From Auanema rhodensis (lineage: Eukaryota; Nematoda; Chromadorea; Rhabditida; Rhabditidae), in contig OZ059895.1 of the NCBI GenBank assembly GCA_964057225.1, positions 16,310,001 through 16,374,000 on the forward strand: a stretch of DNA of 64,000 nt, given 5' to 3'. Below the pieces are notes generated by a model that did not search any database, had not been told where the DNA came from, and saw only the letters and a program-made list of their open reading frames with translations. The translations under genes were made by a program, and so were the position numbers. How positions within the stretch are numbered: the stretch's first letter is position 1; each line of letters opens with the position of its first letter. Below are positions 13,901 to 26,000 of this stretch, one piece after another.

Positions 13901-15537
13901 TGATTTGAATAAATTAAATTTACAGGCTCGAATTAAGACAGGTGTAGCACCAGCAGCCGCTGATACAATGCTAATGTCATCTATCTCAAAAAATATTCCA
14001 ATAGTTCCTTCCGTTCAGGTATTGCAATTTTGAAAGATAAGATGAAAACTTGAATACATTTGTAGATGCCAACAAGTGATATGGTTACTAATGAGCCGGA
14101 GTTAAAGCCATATCTTGAGTTAGGTCAAATACTTCATTCAATTGGTTATGTAGCTAAAGCCACATTCCGACCTGGAAAAGCGTTGCTTCATGCTGAAGAA
14201 AATGAGAACTGTGAGCCTCCACCACAGGTTGTTCCTAGCGTTCGTCCGACGTCAAATTCGCATAATTCTCATCGGAATCACTTATCACCACGAGGTAAGT
14301 CTAGCAGAGATTATTTTTGAGAAAAAAAATTTGTTTATAGTATCTGGTCGGAACAATTATAATCCTAATAGCTTTTATGCCTATTCTAACGGAAGCGGAT
14401 ATGTCAATGGTACAGCTCTTTATCATGCGAATGAGAGACGTGGAGCTGCACCTCGCGAACATCGTGGTGGTGCTAGTGGTGGAAGTGCTAACATGGCTAA
14501 TGGAGGTGGAAATGGCGGAAGACATTCAGGAAATATGTCTTCTGGAAATCAAGTTCCATCGCATGGACGTCGAGGTGATAGATTTCATCATGGGAAGTCA
14601 ATTCCTCTCAAAGGCTTAAAAGGTTTGTTTTGCTGGGAAGCATCTCTGTGGTCGTGTGAGAATTCTTCGATGTATGTGTTTGCAGGTGGCAGACGAAATG
14701 GAGGAGCTAATGGCAACAATCACGATTATCATCGACGTGGAGCTGCTGAGTACTGGAATGGCAGCAACAATGTGCCAACGTTGAGTGTGTCAACGGGCGA
14801 TCTAACAGTCATGACGGACGGCTCACAACCTCAGGTCGAAAGGTTCTATTCCATCGTATGTCCGACGTCTTGTCACCAGCTCAGTTCTTTTTAGGCCCAG
14901 ATATAACAGCTTTCGCAAATCTAGTCATCAAGATGTAACATTGACCACAAACATTTCAAAGCCAACCGGTGCCGTCAACTCCAATAACAACCGATCAGCT
15001 ACTTCTGGAAGTAGTAGCCATCAGGATCTGCTGACTGCTTCATCCGGTGCCAGCAGCGGACGAGCTAATCGACGATGGGAAGTCGACAGCGAGCCCAGCA
15101 GCGAAGGTCAAGCCGATCGTAAAGTAAGCTTTCAGCAATTTTTCTTAAACTCTTCGCTTCGTTCCTGCTTATACAGATTCACTGATTCTTCTGTTTAAGA
15201 TGTCTTCCCAAAGTGGTGGATCTGCTTACTCTTTTGAAGAAACGTCATTTCCCGTGCTCACAGATCCCAAACCGGAACCAGAAAAACCGCAAGAGAAGCC
15301 AAGCTTCAGGTACATGATTATCCTATCGCCTTCAATACATTTGAATTTTTCAGCTGTGTAGCAGCGGGAAAACGACATGTCAAACCTGAGCCTAGAAAGA
15401 GTTACGCGGAAAAGCTAAAAGAGCGTCCAAGTGCTTTACCATCTGAACGCACATCAGCAGCATCATCCGTAAACCTCTCTATATCCGGCGCATCATCAGC
15501 CGTTAGCAAACCAGCCAGTTGTGGTGCCAAAGCTTAG
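2710..15537 (+). CDS. larp-5: La-related protein, LARP4/5 family
   Basis: Cytoplasmic RNA-binding protein of the family that contacts mRNA poly(A) tails and supports mRNA stability and translation. Exons: 2710-2912 (ATG 2835), 12091-12191, 12268-12444, 12991-13127, 13168-13268, 13317-13475, 13926-14018, 14066-14294, 14341-14622, 14686-14842, 14895-15123, 15200-15309 and 15354-15537. All phases agree, giving about 678 aa from the ATG at 2835. The La motif (about residues 100-175) contains LEERKKQLKAQLEYYFSREN and the family pattern Q-M-D-x-D-Q. An RRM-like domain follows (about 187-260), with RRCTLILREIGE and NNSWYVTYKDEE, then ARIKTG. The rest is Gly/Asn/Ser-rich and ends with SFPVLTDPKPEP and RKSYAEKL, as in LARP4. 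The frame stays open upstream of 2835 to the acceptor at 2709, so the true start could lie further upstream. No PAM2-type motif was seen. The 63-nt intron 14623-14685 is in frame and could be retained. Confidence 0.85.
3195..3234 (+). repeat. (CT)n microsatellite
   Basis: An uninterrupted run of about 20 CT units. Confidence 0.95.
4623..4670 (+). repeat. (CT)n microsatellite
   Basis: About 24 CT units directly after a C homopolymer. Confidence 0.95.
5231..5291 (+). repeat. (GA)n microsatellite
   Basis: A GA-rich run with single-base interruptions. Its orientation is opposite to that of the surrounding CT tracts. Confidence 0.9.
6212..6249 (+). repeat. (CT)n microsatellite
   Basis: About 19 CT units. 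Confidence 0.95.
7669..7739 (+). repeat. (TTC)n trinucleotide repeat
   Basis: A nearly perfect TTC/CTT repeat of about 70 nt. On the minus strand it gives a lysine-rich open frame that is not a gene. Confidence 0.95.
9344..9427 (+). repeat. (CT)n microsatellite, longest in the window
   Basis: About 42 perfect CT units, the longest pure dinucleotide run seen. A TA-rich stretch follows at about 9525-9545. Confidence 0.97.
10880..10934 (+). repeat. (CT)n microsatellite with TTT interruptions
   Basis: CT units broken twice by an extra T. Confidence 0.92.
11158..11215 (+). repeat. (GA)n/(GGGA)n purine tract
   Basis: A run of GAGAGGGAGGGAGGG type, purine on the + strand and inside the LARP first intron. 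It is one of the few purine tracts in this pyrimidine-rich part. Confidence 0.85.
12713..12770 (+). repeat. Two-copy 29-nt tandem duplication in a LARP intron
   Basis: The unit beginning CCAGAGGTTTTCTGCACCG occurs at 12713 and again at 12742, with one G/A difference inside and another at the end. It lies in the 546-nt intron 12445-12990, which is longer than most introns of this gene. Confidence 0.9.
13666..13737 (+). tRNA. tRNA-Glu (anticodon CTC)
   Basis: A full 72-nt cloverleaf can be folded by eye. The acceptor stem TCCGTTG pairs with CAACGGA, the D arm is GTCT-AGTGGTTA-GGAT, and the anticodon stem TATGG/CCATA closes the loop CTCTCAC, giving anticodon CTC. The T stem CGGGG/CCCCG closes the loop TTCGATT, and the discriminator base is A. 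Internal A-box (TGGTCTAGTGG) and B-box (GGTTCGATTCC) promoters are present. A TTTTT run at 13742-13746 serves as Pol III terminator. The gene lies on the same strand inside the LARP intron 13476-13925, so Pol II and Pol III transcription overlap. Confidence 0.95.
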
Positions 15538-16507
15538 CGTCTAGTCTAGTGTCAACATGCACATATGAGCAAGATGAAACTCTTGCACATGTGGTCATCG
15601 TTGTCGTCGTGACTCGTCGCTAGCCATCACGGCCATTCAGGTCCAGCCAGAATATATATGAATCGTAGTCGTTTATGTTCGCCAACGTCAAAAGCCTTCT
15701 TAGAAACTGTCATTCTTCCTATACGCCCGGTCACGATCTTGCCTGACACATTACAAAATATTTTTTTTCTGTACAGTTATCAATGTGTTTTATTCCAAAT
15801 AATATAACTCTAAATCAATCAATTATTATGCTGCTGATAATAGTTTTTAAAATTCAAAAATCCAAGTATTGAGCTATGTATGAAAGCCGTTTATCTTTTA
15901 TTTTCGACGAACACATTTCCGTTTTCTCGGATATTCCATACTAGCAGTACATTTCTTTTTTCCATCACCCTTCCTTTTTCCTCTTTAGAGCTTGCTGCTA
16001 ATTCTTGAAATTTTCAATTTTTCTCTTATTTTCCTTATATCTCAGCGGCAAAAATTCAGAAAAACAAACTTTAAAGCTAATTTAAGCTATATGTATAGTT
16101 AAAGTTCGACATCTTAATTTGTCATGGTTCTCTAGACGTATCTACTATATCCTATCTCTATTATCAGCATATCTAGTCAGGTTTCTCGCCCTCTGTTTTC
16201 CAGCCTAGGCTTATAATATCAGATTTTCGGCTATTTCTATCTTGCGCTCCACCAATTGCCTATTATCAGCATGGTTTTTAGTATATTATTTTATATATTT
16301 ATATACATAATATATTATTTTTTTTCGAAACAAAAATCATATAGCATATGTCCCTATATATCATCTTTTTTTTCTACATTACTCTTAGATACTGTAGATT
16401 TTGGTTAGATATTTCAAACTTTTCACACATTTTCTATTCAATCTATCTATACTGCGGGCATTACTAGCACTCATGATTCAGAAGCCATTCTGAATTTGGC
16501 TGCTTCA

Positions 16508-16509
<2 letters not shown>

Positions 16510-16571
<62 letters not shown>

Positions 16572-16573
16572 CT
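16510..16573 (+). repeat. Compound (CT)n(CTAT)n microsatellite
   Basis: About 22 CT units pass into CTAT tetranucleotides and then a short TA stretch. Confidence 0.95.
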
Positions 16574-16839
16574 CTATATACTATATGAGTATTTCTTTAT
16601 TGTGCACTTGCTACCCTGGTTTGGTTATATCCCTTTACCGGTATCCCACTATTTTCTCTTTTCTTTATTTTTTTTTGTTTCGATATTTTCCGAATACGGT
16701 AGTCGCAAAATAAAATTGAGTGACTTTAACGCAGTTTCTGTTCATTTTCAAAGTACAATCATTACATATAAATGTGTTATACAAGCTTTTAAACTCATTT
16801 ATATAATCATGACAATGGAATAAGAATGAATAAGTGAAA

Positions 16840-17037
16840 ATGGAAGAAGTAGAAGATGATGTGAATGAAGCTGAATCAGAGGAGCAATCAGAAGAAGATG
16901 TAGATGAAGCTGAATCAGATGAAGAAGTAGAAGAAGGTGTAGATGAAGCTGAATCAGATGAAGAAGTAGAAGAAGGTGTAGATGAAGCTGAATCAGATGA
17001 AGAAGTAAAAGATGATGAAGTAGAAGAAGAAGACTAA
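16840..17037 (+). other. Short acidic ORF made of 39-nt tandem repeats
   Basis: An ATG at 16840 opens a 65-codon frame made mostly of four imperfect 13-residue repeats of the type VDEAESDEEVEEG (39 nt per unit), ending in Glu/Asp residues. The repeat DNA is well preserved and length changes occur in whole codons. I recognise no protein family. It may be a small translated acidic peptide, an exon of an unrecognised gene, or just a minisatellite free of stops because GAA/GAT triplets predominate. Confidence 0.3.
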
Positions 17038-17470
17038 GACAATATGAGATATGTTCAAATCATCTAATTAGGTATTTTCTAATGAAAATTAGAAATTCAT
17101 TTACTATATCATATAAGGATATTATTATTATGATATTTCATCATACCCAATCACGACTACTACTGACTGTTATTGTCGTCAAAACTATCATTTTCAAAGT
17201 TGAAAGTGCAGAATGTGATTGATTCATGTTAAATATTCTATTGTGAAGGAAAAAACTTAATTGTTTTCTAGATTATACGTATAGGTAATATATTTGTTTT
17301 TGTTGGAAATATAAGATTTATATACAATAAATGGAAAATATTACAAAATAGCAATTTTATACTATTGATGGTGTGTATCTAAGAGCATTTGGAATATGAG
17401 AAATTGGCTAATGTCACTCACATATACTATATATACTATATGTATGCTTTTTCATTTTAAGATTTCAGTT

Positions 17471-17471
<1 letters not shown>

Positions 17472-17535
<64 letters not shown>
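17472..17535 (+). repeat. (GA)n microsatellite
   Basis: About 31 GA units. Shorter (AAT)n and (GA)n tracts follow at about 17776-17804 and 17919-17964. Confidence 0.95.
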
Positions 17536-17539
<4 letters not shown>

Positions 17540-17914
17540 GGAAGAGGACAGTTGATATGTTTATTTGCCAACACATTTTCCTTGTTTTATTTTATTTTTT
17601 TTGGAACGACAAGGGACTAGGAAATTTGGAAAAAAACAACAAATAACTGCATATAAGTATAACATATTTATTTCAAAATTTGTACATCTTCAATCACTAG
17701 CCCATACCGGACATAATGGTTTGATATTTATATTTACATATACATATATTATAAAAGAAAAAGCTTAATTAAATGATGATAATAATAATAATTATAATAA
17801 TAAGTAACAAACAGCACGTTCTATATAAATATATGTAAACATCACAACTACGGAAATAGGAAGAAGATATATTGTGTATGAAGTATAAGTTAGACCAGGA
17901 CAAGGGAGGGAAGA

Positions 17915-17953
<39 letters not shown>

Positions 17954-18280
17954 AAGAGAGGGGGGAGAGCAATGAGTTGTGAATAATATTTGAAAATAGA
18001 TATATTATGATGATTAATGATGAATTGGGTAGGCGTTACTTAGAATCTTGGTTGTGGGAAAAGATTAACTCCCAACAAGCAATCCTCTCTCATAGATGCT
18101 TTAATGAAAAAAAAGAAAAATGCGTGTTATACCAACTACAATTCTCAACGAAAAATGAGAGAAGAAAAGAGATTAGAAGGGGAATTTCAGCCATATATTG
18201 ATAACGAAAGAGCTCCTTTAGGCAAACACAGATCAAATGAGACCTTATTTCACACAAAGAATTTAATGAGAAAAGAAGAC

Positions 18281-18377
18281 GACAACAACAACAACAACAA
18301 CAACAACAACGACGACGACGATAACGACGTCGATGATGATGAAGATGATGAAGATGATGAAGATGATGATGATGATG
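18281..18377 (+). repeat. (AAC)n(GAC)n(GAT/GAA)n trinucleotide array
   Basis: AAC triplets change to GAC and then to GAT/GAA triplets, all in the same phase. The open frames across it read as poly-Asn/Asp on + and poly-Val/Ile on -, which reflects the repeat rather than a gene. Confidence 0.9.
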
Positions 18378-20039
18378 CTATTGATAATGCGAGCAGGAGG
18401 AAGATGAAGAAAATGAGAAAATACGGAAAAGGAAGATGACTTAAGGAAAAATCTCATAGCATAAGAGCACCAGTTTGTGCGATACACGATTTGTTAAGAT
18501 AAGCTAGATTTGGGTAAATATTCGAATGAAAAGCTGTGAGGTCCGTATATTCAAGCACTTAATGGAAAATTAGTATAAAACTACAAACATGAAAACAATA
18601 TATATATATGGTGACATGCTTGAGAAACAAGCTTTAAAGCTCATTTGAAGCATACACCTTAGAAGCATGTGTACACCGGCTTCGACGAAAATTGGATGAC
18701 GATGACGAGTTGGATCAGAGCAATTTCAGAGAATTACTGAGGATATTTCTGATAGGAGAAAACAGTTTTAAGAGCTGAGATGCTTGCACAGACTGAGCGA
18801 TTTGAAATGTAATTAAGATAAAATGGTACCCTGTCTATCTTAAAATATCTCTGCTGGCACTTAATGAGAAATTGGAAAATCTTAACGAATGTGTTTCAGC
18901 CTAATTATGCTATATGTGGTTAGAAGAAGGACACTAGCTGAATTTGAAAGAGGAAAACGATATAGGCATCGAGGAAGGAGTCGGTTATGATGATGCGAGG
19001 TATAGGTTCAGGTACGTCGTTCATGATCTCATTCATAAATGCTAAAAGGCTATTGATGCTGAAGAGTTCAAGATGTCTTTGCTAACTCTTCAGCATCACA
19101 ACGTCTGCGATCTGCTACGTCTAGAAAAGACTAGAAAGCTTTCAGTTACGAGAAATTCATATTCTAGGAATTATACTATCGAAATGTGATCATTAGATGT
19201 ATCAGTGAGCTAAGTAAATGATATAGTTATGCGTTACAGTGAATGAGTTTTTGCAAAACTTCATAGAAAAGAAGACGGAAAAGTATTTGTTAGACAATAT
19301 TTATCAACGTTAAACGCATAATTATAATTAGCTATACTATACCATATAGTTAGCAATACTTGACAGAACGACGTACCCGGATAACTGTGACGTTAGAGTG
19401 AGAGGAAAAGGGAAAGAAAGGGGTCTAGGGAAGTTTCGGTAGGGTGAATGGGTGAAAAATGAAAGAACTTAAGCAACAACTACTGTAAACCCTCACAAAA
19501 AAGAAAAAGTATTAAAGAGGATCGAAGAGGAGACGGGGCAGAGAAGGAAAGAGATGTTTGGCAACAACGCTATGAGGTAGAAGTGTGTGCATGCCGTTTA
19601 TGTCAAACTGTGGGATCAGATACTAATAGTCATAATGATAGTTGAAGTTAATAATCGAAGGCGGTGATGCTTGGATTTGCTTGTGAAAGCATGAGAAGGG
19701 AGAGAAGAAAAATAGATAAAATACGAATATATAAGATCAAAAGCCAACTCCTTTTGATATGAAAAACAAATTCTACTGCACATAATAAATCAAAATAGGC
19801 AATTGATTATATAATTATATAATCTATAATATGCAAAAAAAACGAGAAAGAGAATGTGGAAGCGAATAGAACACAGAGAGCTCTGATTGTGTTAATGTAT
19901 GTGATTGATTGTGAGTATTTTCTACCTATGACGACGATAGCGATGGGTATGAAACTGGAAACATGTGTGTATGTGCGTATGTGATGATTAGCTACATCCT
20001 TCGAGCTGAAGCTTTGCTGTTGTTATTGTTAGATGAAGA

Positions 20040-23000
20040 TCACAACGCTAGCATCTGCTGTTGGTTTGCCACTTCCTGAAGAGCTTGATGGCTGAGCGTC
20101 ACATCATTGTCTTCCTCAACACCATCCTCAACCTATAAATGCAAAATGTAATGTTTTTCCAGAATGATGTATGAATGTACCTCAGCCTCATCTCCATCCG
20201 ATTCACTATCAGAGGCATTATGATCTAAGGAATTAGTTGTTGTTCCGATGGGAGACGGTCCGCCCATTGAAGACGTTAAAGGAGATGGTCCTGAAGATCC
20301 TGAAGCAGAAACTGAAAATTAATCATAAACTATCATTTGATCAAAATTACAAACCTCGATCTTGCATATCAGCAGACATTCCACCTTCGCTGTTAGCATA
20401 TGAATACTCACAACGCTTCTTTCGGCGACAGAATTTACACCACATATGTTCATTACCAACTCCAAATCTAGCTCTGCATTTCTTGGAATCAACTCCATCT
20501 GCAAAACACAAAAAATTAGTTTTTACATTCATTGATGTTGCATTTGGTATGGCTCTTTGATCATATCTTCACTTCCCACTCTATACTCATGACAATGTCA
20601 TCTTCAAAGCCTGCAGAAACCTCTCTGTCGAAACATAACAGGACGATGATTACGGTATCTTACAAACAATTCAAAGAGAAGAAATGATCGTTCTCTTGAA
20701 AAGTGTTAACAACTATCATAACAGCCATTTTGAGAACAGTTGTTAGAGCACTTAGTTGGCACAGTATCCGACACACGGATACACCGCCCTCAAGTACCGA
20801 CGTGAAGGTGGGTGAGGGCTTAGTGGTTGTCAAACATCCGACCGCGCCTATCAACATCTCATCCTCTCTTCTGATCTGTCTCTTTATACGAAACTACGCC
20901 AATAATCACTTGTTCACCTTGTATACATATCATTCGATGTATATTAGCTTAAAGTATCTGCTAATAAGTGGAATAATAAGTGTCCCAAAATACTCGATTA
21001 TGGCATAGATTCGCTTAATAATCATATAGATCTTGAGTTTTGATCACCAAAGTAGCACTCCCATATCTCTCTCAAAGTACATAAAACAACATATCAACGT
21101 ACCATCAGCTTTGTCTCTCCTCCTCTTCTTGCGCTTATGAACTGCATAGTTTTCACGAGCAGACCATTGTGGGTATTTCTCTTTGTGCGCTTCCCTATCT
21201 TTCTTAGCGAGATCGAAATACTTTTGCTGCTCTTCTTTACCGAGCTCGTGCCACCGTTTTCCCAATTCCTTGTTCAATTCGGCACTTTGTTTCTCCTACA
21301 AATATAAGAAAATAACAATATTTGTATGAAGTATCTTATACCTTGAAACCAAGCTCCTCGATCATCTTGGGCCTGTTCTCTTTCATGAACCACATAAAAG
21401 CATTAAGCGGTTTCTTTATGTGATCTTCCTAAAACAGAGAAAAAAATTAATTGGTCATAAATTACGGGGAAAAAGTCAATTGACGAGATCGATAAGTATC
21501 GGAGATCTAAGGAAAAACAAACCTTCTTGATTTTACCGTCCCTTGTTCTTCTCAAACTGCTATTATCTTGCATGTTGTTAGTAGACATAGCGGATGGACC
21601 GTTATTATAAGGCATTCTCATCTGATTCATCTGAAAGGTATGCGTTACTCAAGAGATATGATAGACTAGTTACTCACTACCTGGTTCAGAGGATTTCCCC
21701 TGGCAGCAGCTGCGGCAAGCGGATTAATTCCATGTTCCAATTTAACACCAGCCATGGCTCCATATAAAGGTGATCCAGGGCCAACCATTAAGTGCTGAAG
21801 TTGCATGAAGGATGGACTTAAAGCTGCTGCTGCTTGAGGCATGAAACACATGGATGGAGACATTGGTGGCCTCATATAAGCACTCCCCTGAAATGGAAAA
21901 TATTTAGTCTTGAGATGAAAAAAAGATTCGTAAAGCAATGCGACCGACCCCCCATTGCTTAATGTTTTCACAGAAGTCAGCCCCTCATCAAAACTTTTTT
22001 TTTGTTTTATTGTATCACTTTCGTATTTCGGAAGTTTTGGCAACCGAAATTCAGCCTCCTCTGTGGGGCTCCAACTAATTACCGTAATCGCGCGTGTCGA
22101 GACAGCATTTCACAAACAAACAAGTGTCAAGAGCTCTGACAGCAATTCGGCATGTAATTTGACAAAATCGGCGAGTGTTCCGGATTGTCTTCGTTTCAAA
22201 AGACGACAAAAGATCCAAAAAGTCTGGTCTGGGTAGTTGACACATAGACGTGTGTACACCTTTCTTCATCTTCTCGTTCAGCAGAGGTGGCGACAGCTAA
22301 TTAGTCAGATATAACAATCGTCGAGAGAGTAACGAGCCGCATAGTAACCCAGATGAATAGGTTTAACTATGTCCAGAATGTTGTGACGACTGGCACACTT
22401 GAAGGAACGGTGGCTGGGTCATACTACATCGAGATGAATAAGACAATCGTTTCTCTTTCATTCTTTCATTCTTTTATATCCTCTCATGTCATCGTCGACC
22501 ACCGCAATTACCGTGTTCTACTAAGTCTCAGGTGCATAATTGCCAACGTCTCCTTTATTATGAAAAAGAAAAGAGAAGATTGTTAGGATAGTGTCAAACC
22601 ATGAAATGAATGAGGCAAAAGCCGTTCAAACGAAATAAGACCTGTTGTTTCCTGTTCGATTTCATGTCAAAGGCTACCGTAGCTCCATGGTTGATGATCG
22701 CAACCTTTCCCTCCCCATTTTTTAAGCAAAACAATACGCTTTGACAAAACTACTACCCAAGCAATAACTTGTAACATTTTCAATTCCTACTTACCATCAT
22801 GAGCCAAGGATTCATCATGGCATTAAAACTTGGACTGAATGCTGCCATTTGTGGAAAGCCCAGAGTACCGAAAGCCGGTGATGGCTGTGGTTTTGTGAAG
22901 GCGCCAGATTTGGATCCTGAAATAAAAAATTAATTTCCCATTCTATGATTTGTTTTAAAAAAAAACATGTACCAAATGACACCGTGGGTAAACGAAAAAT

Positions 23001-26000
23001 CGTTAAAACAATCAGTACGGGGGAAGACTGATATACAAGGGTTGATAAGATTTCAGAATTTAACTACATGATTCACAATCAGTATTTACATTAGTGCTGT
23101 GATATGATCGAAAGAATCGCAAAGCATTTCTCATACTCATCGCGTAACTTTTACTTTTTCACACAATTCAGATGAAATCTTTTGGGCGTAAAATTAGATC
23201 TTATCGTATTTAAAAACTACACACACCACCTTGCCCGAAAATAATGTCATAATGTCAGTTAAACATACAGTATGATTTTAGTGAAAGCACCTAGGTCATT
23301 TCTAATTAATTCAAATTTTAGATGACTATGTTATCTGTTTAAATCAACACAACATTCAAACGCAACTAAAGGCCTCCGGCTGTCACTTTCTCAATAGGAC
23401 GATCAACTACAGCTACACAAATCGAGTTTTGAGGTCATCTTATAACAACATCTGTTGAACTGAGTGAAAATTTGGCATTCAGCAAGTTTTTCATAAGTTA
23501 TGGTTCGTTTACAAAGTTTAATTGGCTATAATCGAAATTGCAAAAACATAACAGAGGATGATATAGTTCCCTATCCAACGAAAAAGAGATAGAGAACTAT
23601 CCTAAGTAAGCCACTCAACGATCCACTTGACTCATCTTATTTTCAATACAACATCCTCCCCGATACACCAACAGATTGTGTCTACATTGCAAATATTATC
23701 ACTACTAACAAGGGATTGTCAATCGTTTGACAGACAGAAGACATATCAAGCTACTTGAACACGGGATGAAATCGTGAAACTGCTTAATACATACCGTCTG
23801 ACCCCATGCTCCTACACCTCTTCGCCGTATTGAGAGATTTCTTTTGCTTTATTTTCATTCAGTACGCCTCTCCAACCTTTGTTGCTTCTAACATCTTACA
23901 TAAACCAATACAGATATCAAGATCGCGAAAAGGTACAACAACTTGATAGAAATTTATAGCAGGTAATAGCAATAAAGATAGAGTATCTCTTAAAGCATCT
24001 ACAGCTGCCGACCGCAAGCAAGCTTATTAGCTGATGTTATCTCAAATACTCCATCCAAATAACTTATTTCAAATTATATTGAAATTGAGAACTGATTAAG
24101 TGAAACACACGGTTCAATCAACTACATTTGCTTGATCCCTGAAAAAGAGTTGACACGTGTCACATCAGTTTCTAACACAACAGACACTTGAAGCATTTAA
24201 CGGTCCCATATGTTAGCTAATGGCTATTAAATCCAGGTAAATCCCAGAGAAAGAAAGATGGAATAGTCGTCAATGGGAGGCAAATATACATTTCTTCTCT
24301 CTTTATACCTTCCTAGTTGCCTTTATCATTCATTAAGATAGTAAAAGTGTGTATTGCAAAGGTTATCTCATCCATCATTCAATGAGCTTCTCAATACAAT
24401 TGTTCACGATTAGGCAGTAATTCGAACAGATGACCTTAAACCTAGATGCAGCACACTGCCGATTATCTAATTTCTTCTCCCTACGAAAATTGAAATAAAA
24501 AGTTGAGCAATGACTTGATGAGAAGCCATTACATGTATGTCCTGATGGTAAACAGGGAGCAATACCTGATTGATAAGCCCTATAAGTCGATTTAAGACTT
24601 TCAACTAACACGCAGTATAGTCCCCCACCCCCACCTTCCACCGATAATACCATAAACGACTAAACAGAGTTTGGATGATGATGATGAGTGGAAAATGAAT
24701 TTCTGACGCTTCAAAACCTTGTCCTGCCGGAGTCATAAATCACGATAAACGAACTGTCTCTATTTCTCTGACTCTCTGCTTATATTGGTCTAGAACCGGC
24801 AACGCCAATCTCTGTAGCGCTTTTTCGTCTTTTTTTATATTTCATCTACTTATAACCGGACCTGTTGATAGACCAAATAAATGCACCTCTCTCGTTCTCC
24901 ATTGGCCGCTCCCTTGATGCGTCCAATGGATATTATTTTTTTGTTTGGCAGTATCCAGCTATTATCACACTGAGTCAAGAAAAAGAATGGGCAAATGACA
25001 TACTGATGCTTCTCATAGTAGATCAGACAAGTTGAAAAGTAGCACCCAATGACTAAAGCTGTCATCCAGATCTTGGCATTCAGAGGATCCGTTGTGAAGC
25101 CTAACAACACTTTTTGACAGAGACCCGTCATAGGTCGCGTGCAAATGCAAAACCATTCCCAAACATCATGTCAAGTCTTGATCGCTCTTTTTTTTTGTAA
25201 AATAGAAGCATAACCTAGCTTTTTGGATAACCAATGTACGGCTAAAAACTTAATATTTGGCAAACAGATAGCAAGAATGATGTTTAAAAATGGTAGATAG
25301 CTTTACTGCCAATATTGATTGTTCTTACACACTTATCAGATTTTTTTGTCAAATGTCAAAAGAAAACTATCTTTCTATCAGTGTGTGTCCGAAGTAATGC
25401 CGTGGTATCACTACTGCACGACAATCAAGACAATAGTTCCAAAGTGAACGACGGAAGCAAGAAACAACGATTTGAAACAAGCCGAATGTATTCATTGTTA
25501 TGGGCAATTTGCGTTAAATAATTGCCTTAGTTTCTTCATATTTACAAGAATCTGAGTGACCTCCTGTAGCGATGATGCATGCCTTATTACAAGAAGAGTA
25601 ACAAATTTCGAACCAACAGTCATAATCATCTTCCTTCGGCACATTTTCTTCTTTAATAGAGAGCGTAGGAAGCGTTTGCATCTGTTAAAGAATCTGCTAA
25701 CAACGCATAGATCCTTTATTCTTATTCCATCACAATGACCGAGAAAGGAATGAGGGTCCGCTGTACAATAGCTATCACTCAGCATGATGCCATTACAAAA
25801 ACTGGCCTAATTACCGCTTGCTCTGAGCTCACAAGAGATCTCAACAAAAAAAAGGGGATATAATGCATAGTTACAAAATTCTATGGGAAGTATAAAGAAT
25901 TAGGTAAGCTATAGCCAGTCTGCACATACTCGACCCTTAAACATGCAGAAGTGGCCTGATGAAGGATTTTCTTTTTTTCTTTTCTCATCATGATCATCTG

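Larger units (their letters stand above)
15538..20039. other. Convergent intergenic region between larp-5 and pop-1
   Basis: About 4.5 kb separate the stop codons of two genes transcribed toward each other. It should contain both 3' UTRs. An AATAAA-type signal on the + strand lies near 16707. The rest is AT-rich DNA with (CT)n(CTAT)n, (GA)n, (AAT)n and (AAC)n(GAT)n repeats and one acidic repeat ORF, listed separately. No further gene was recognised. Confidence 0.6.

Noticed and set aside
17396-17620. ORF with an (RE)n tract
   Set aside because: It is the (GA)n microsatellite read in frame, with no flanking coding signal.
18104-18487. Overlapping + and - ORFs with poly-Asn/Asp or poly-Val/Ile
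   Set aside because: Both are products of the trinucleotide array on opposite strands.
21900-22600. + strand ORFs within the pop-1 intron as separate genes
   Set aside because: They have no family similarity, no splice-consistent extension and lie within an intron of a complete gene.
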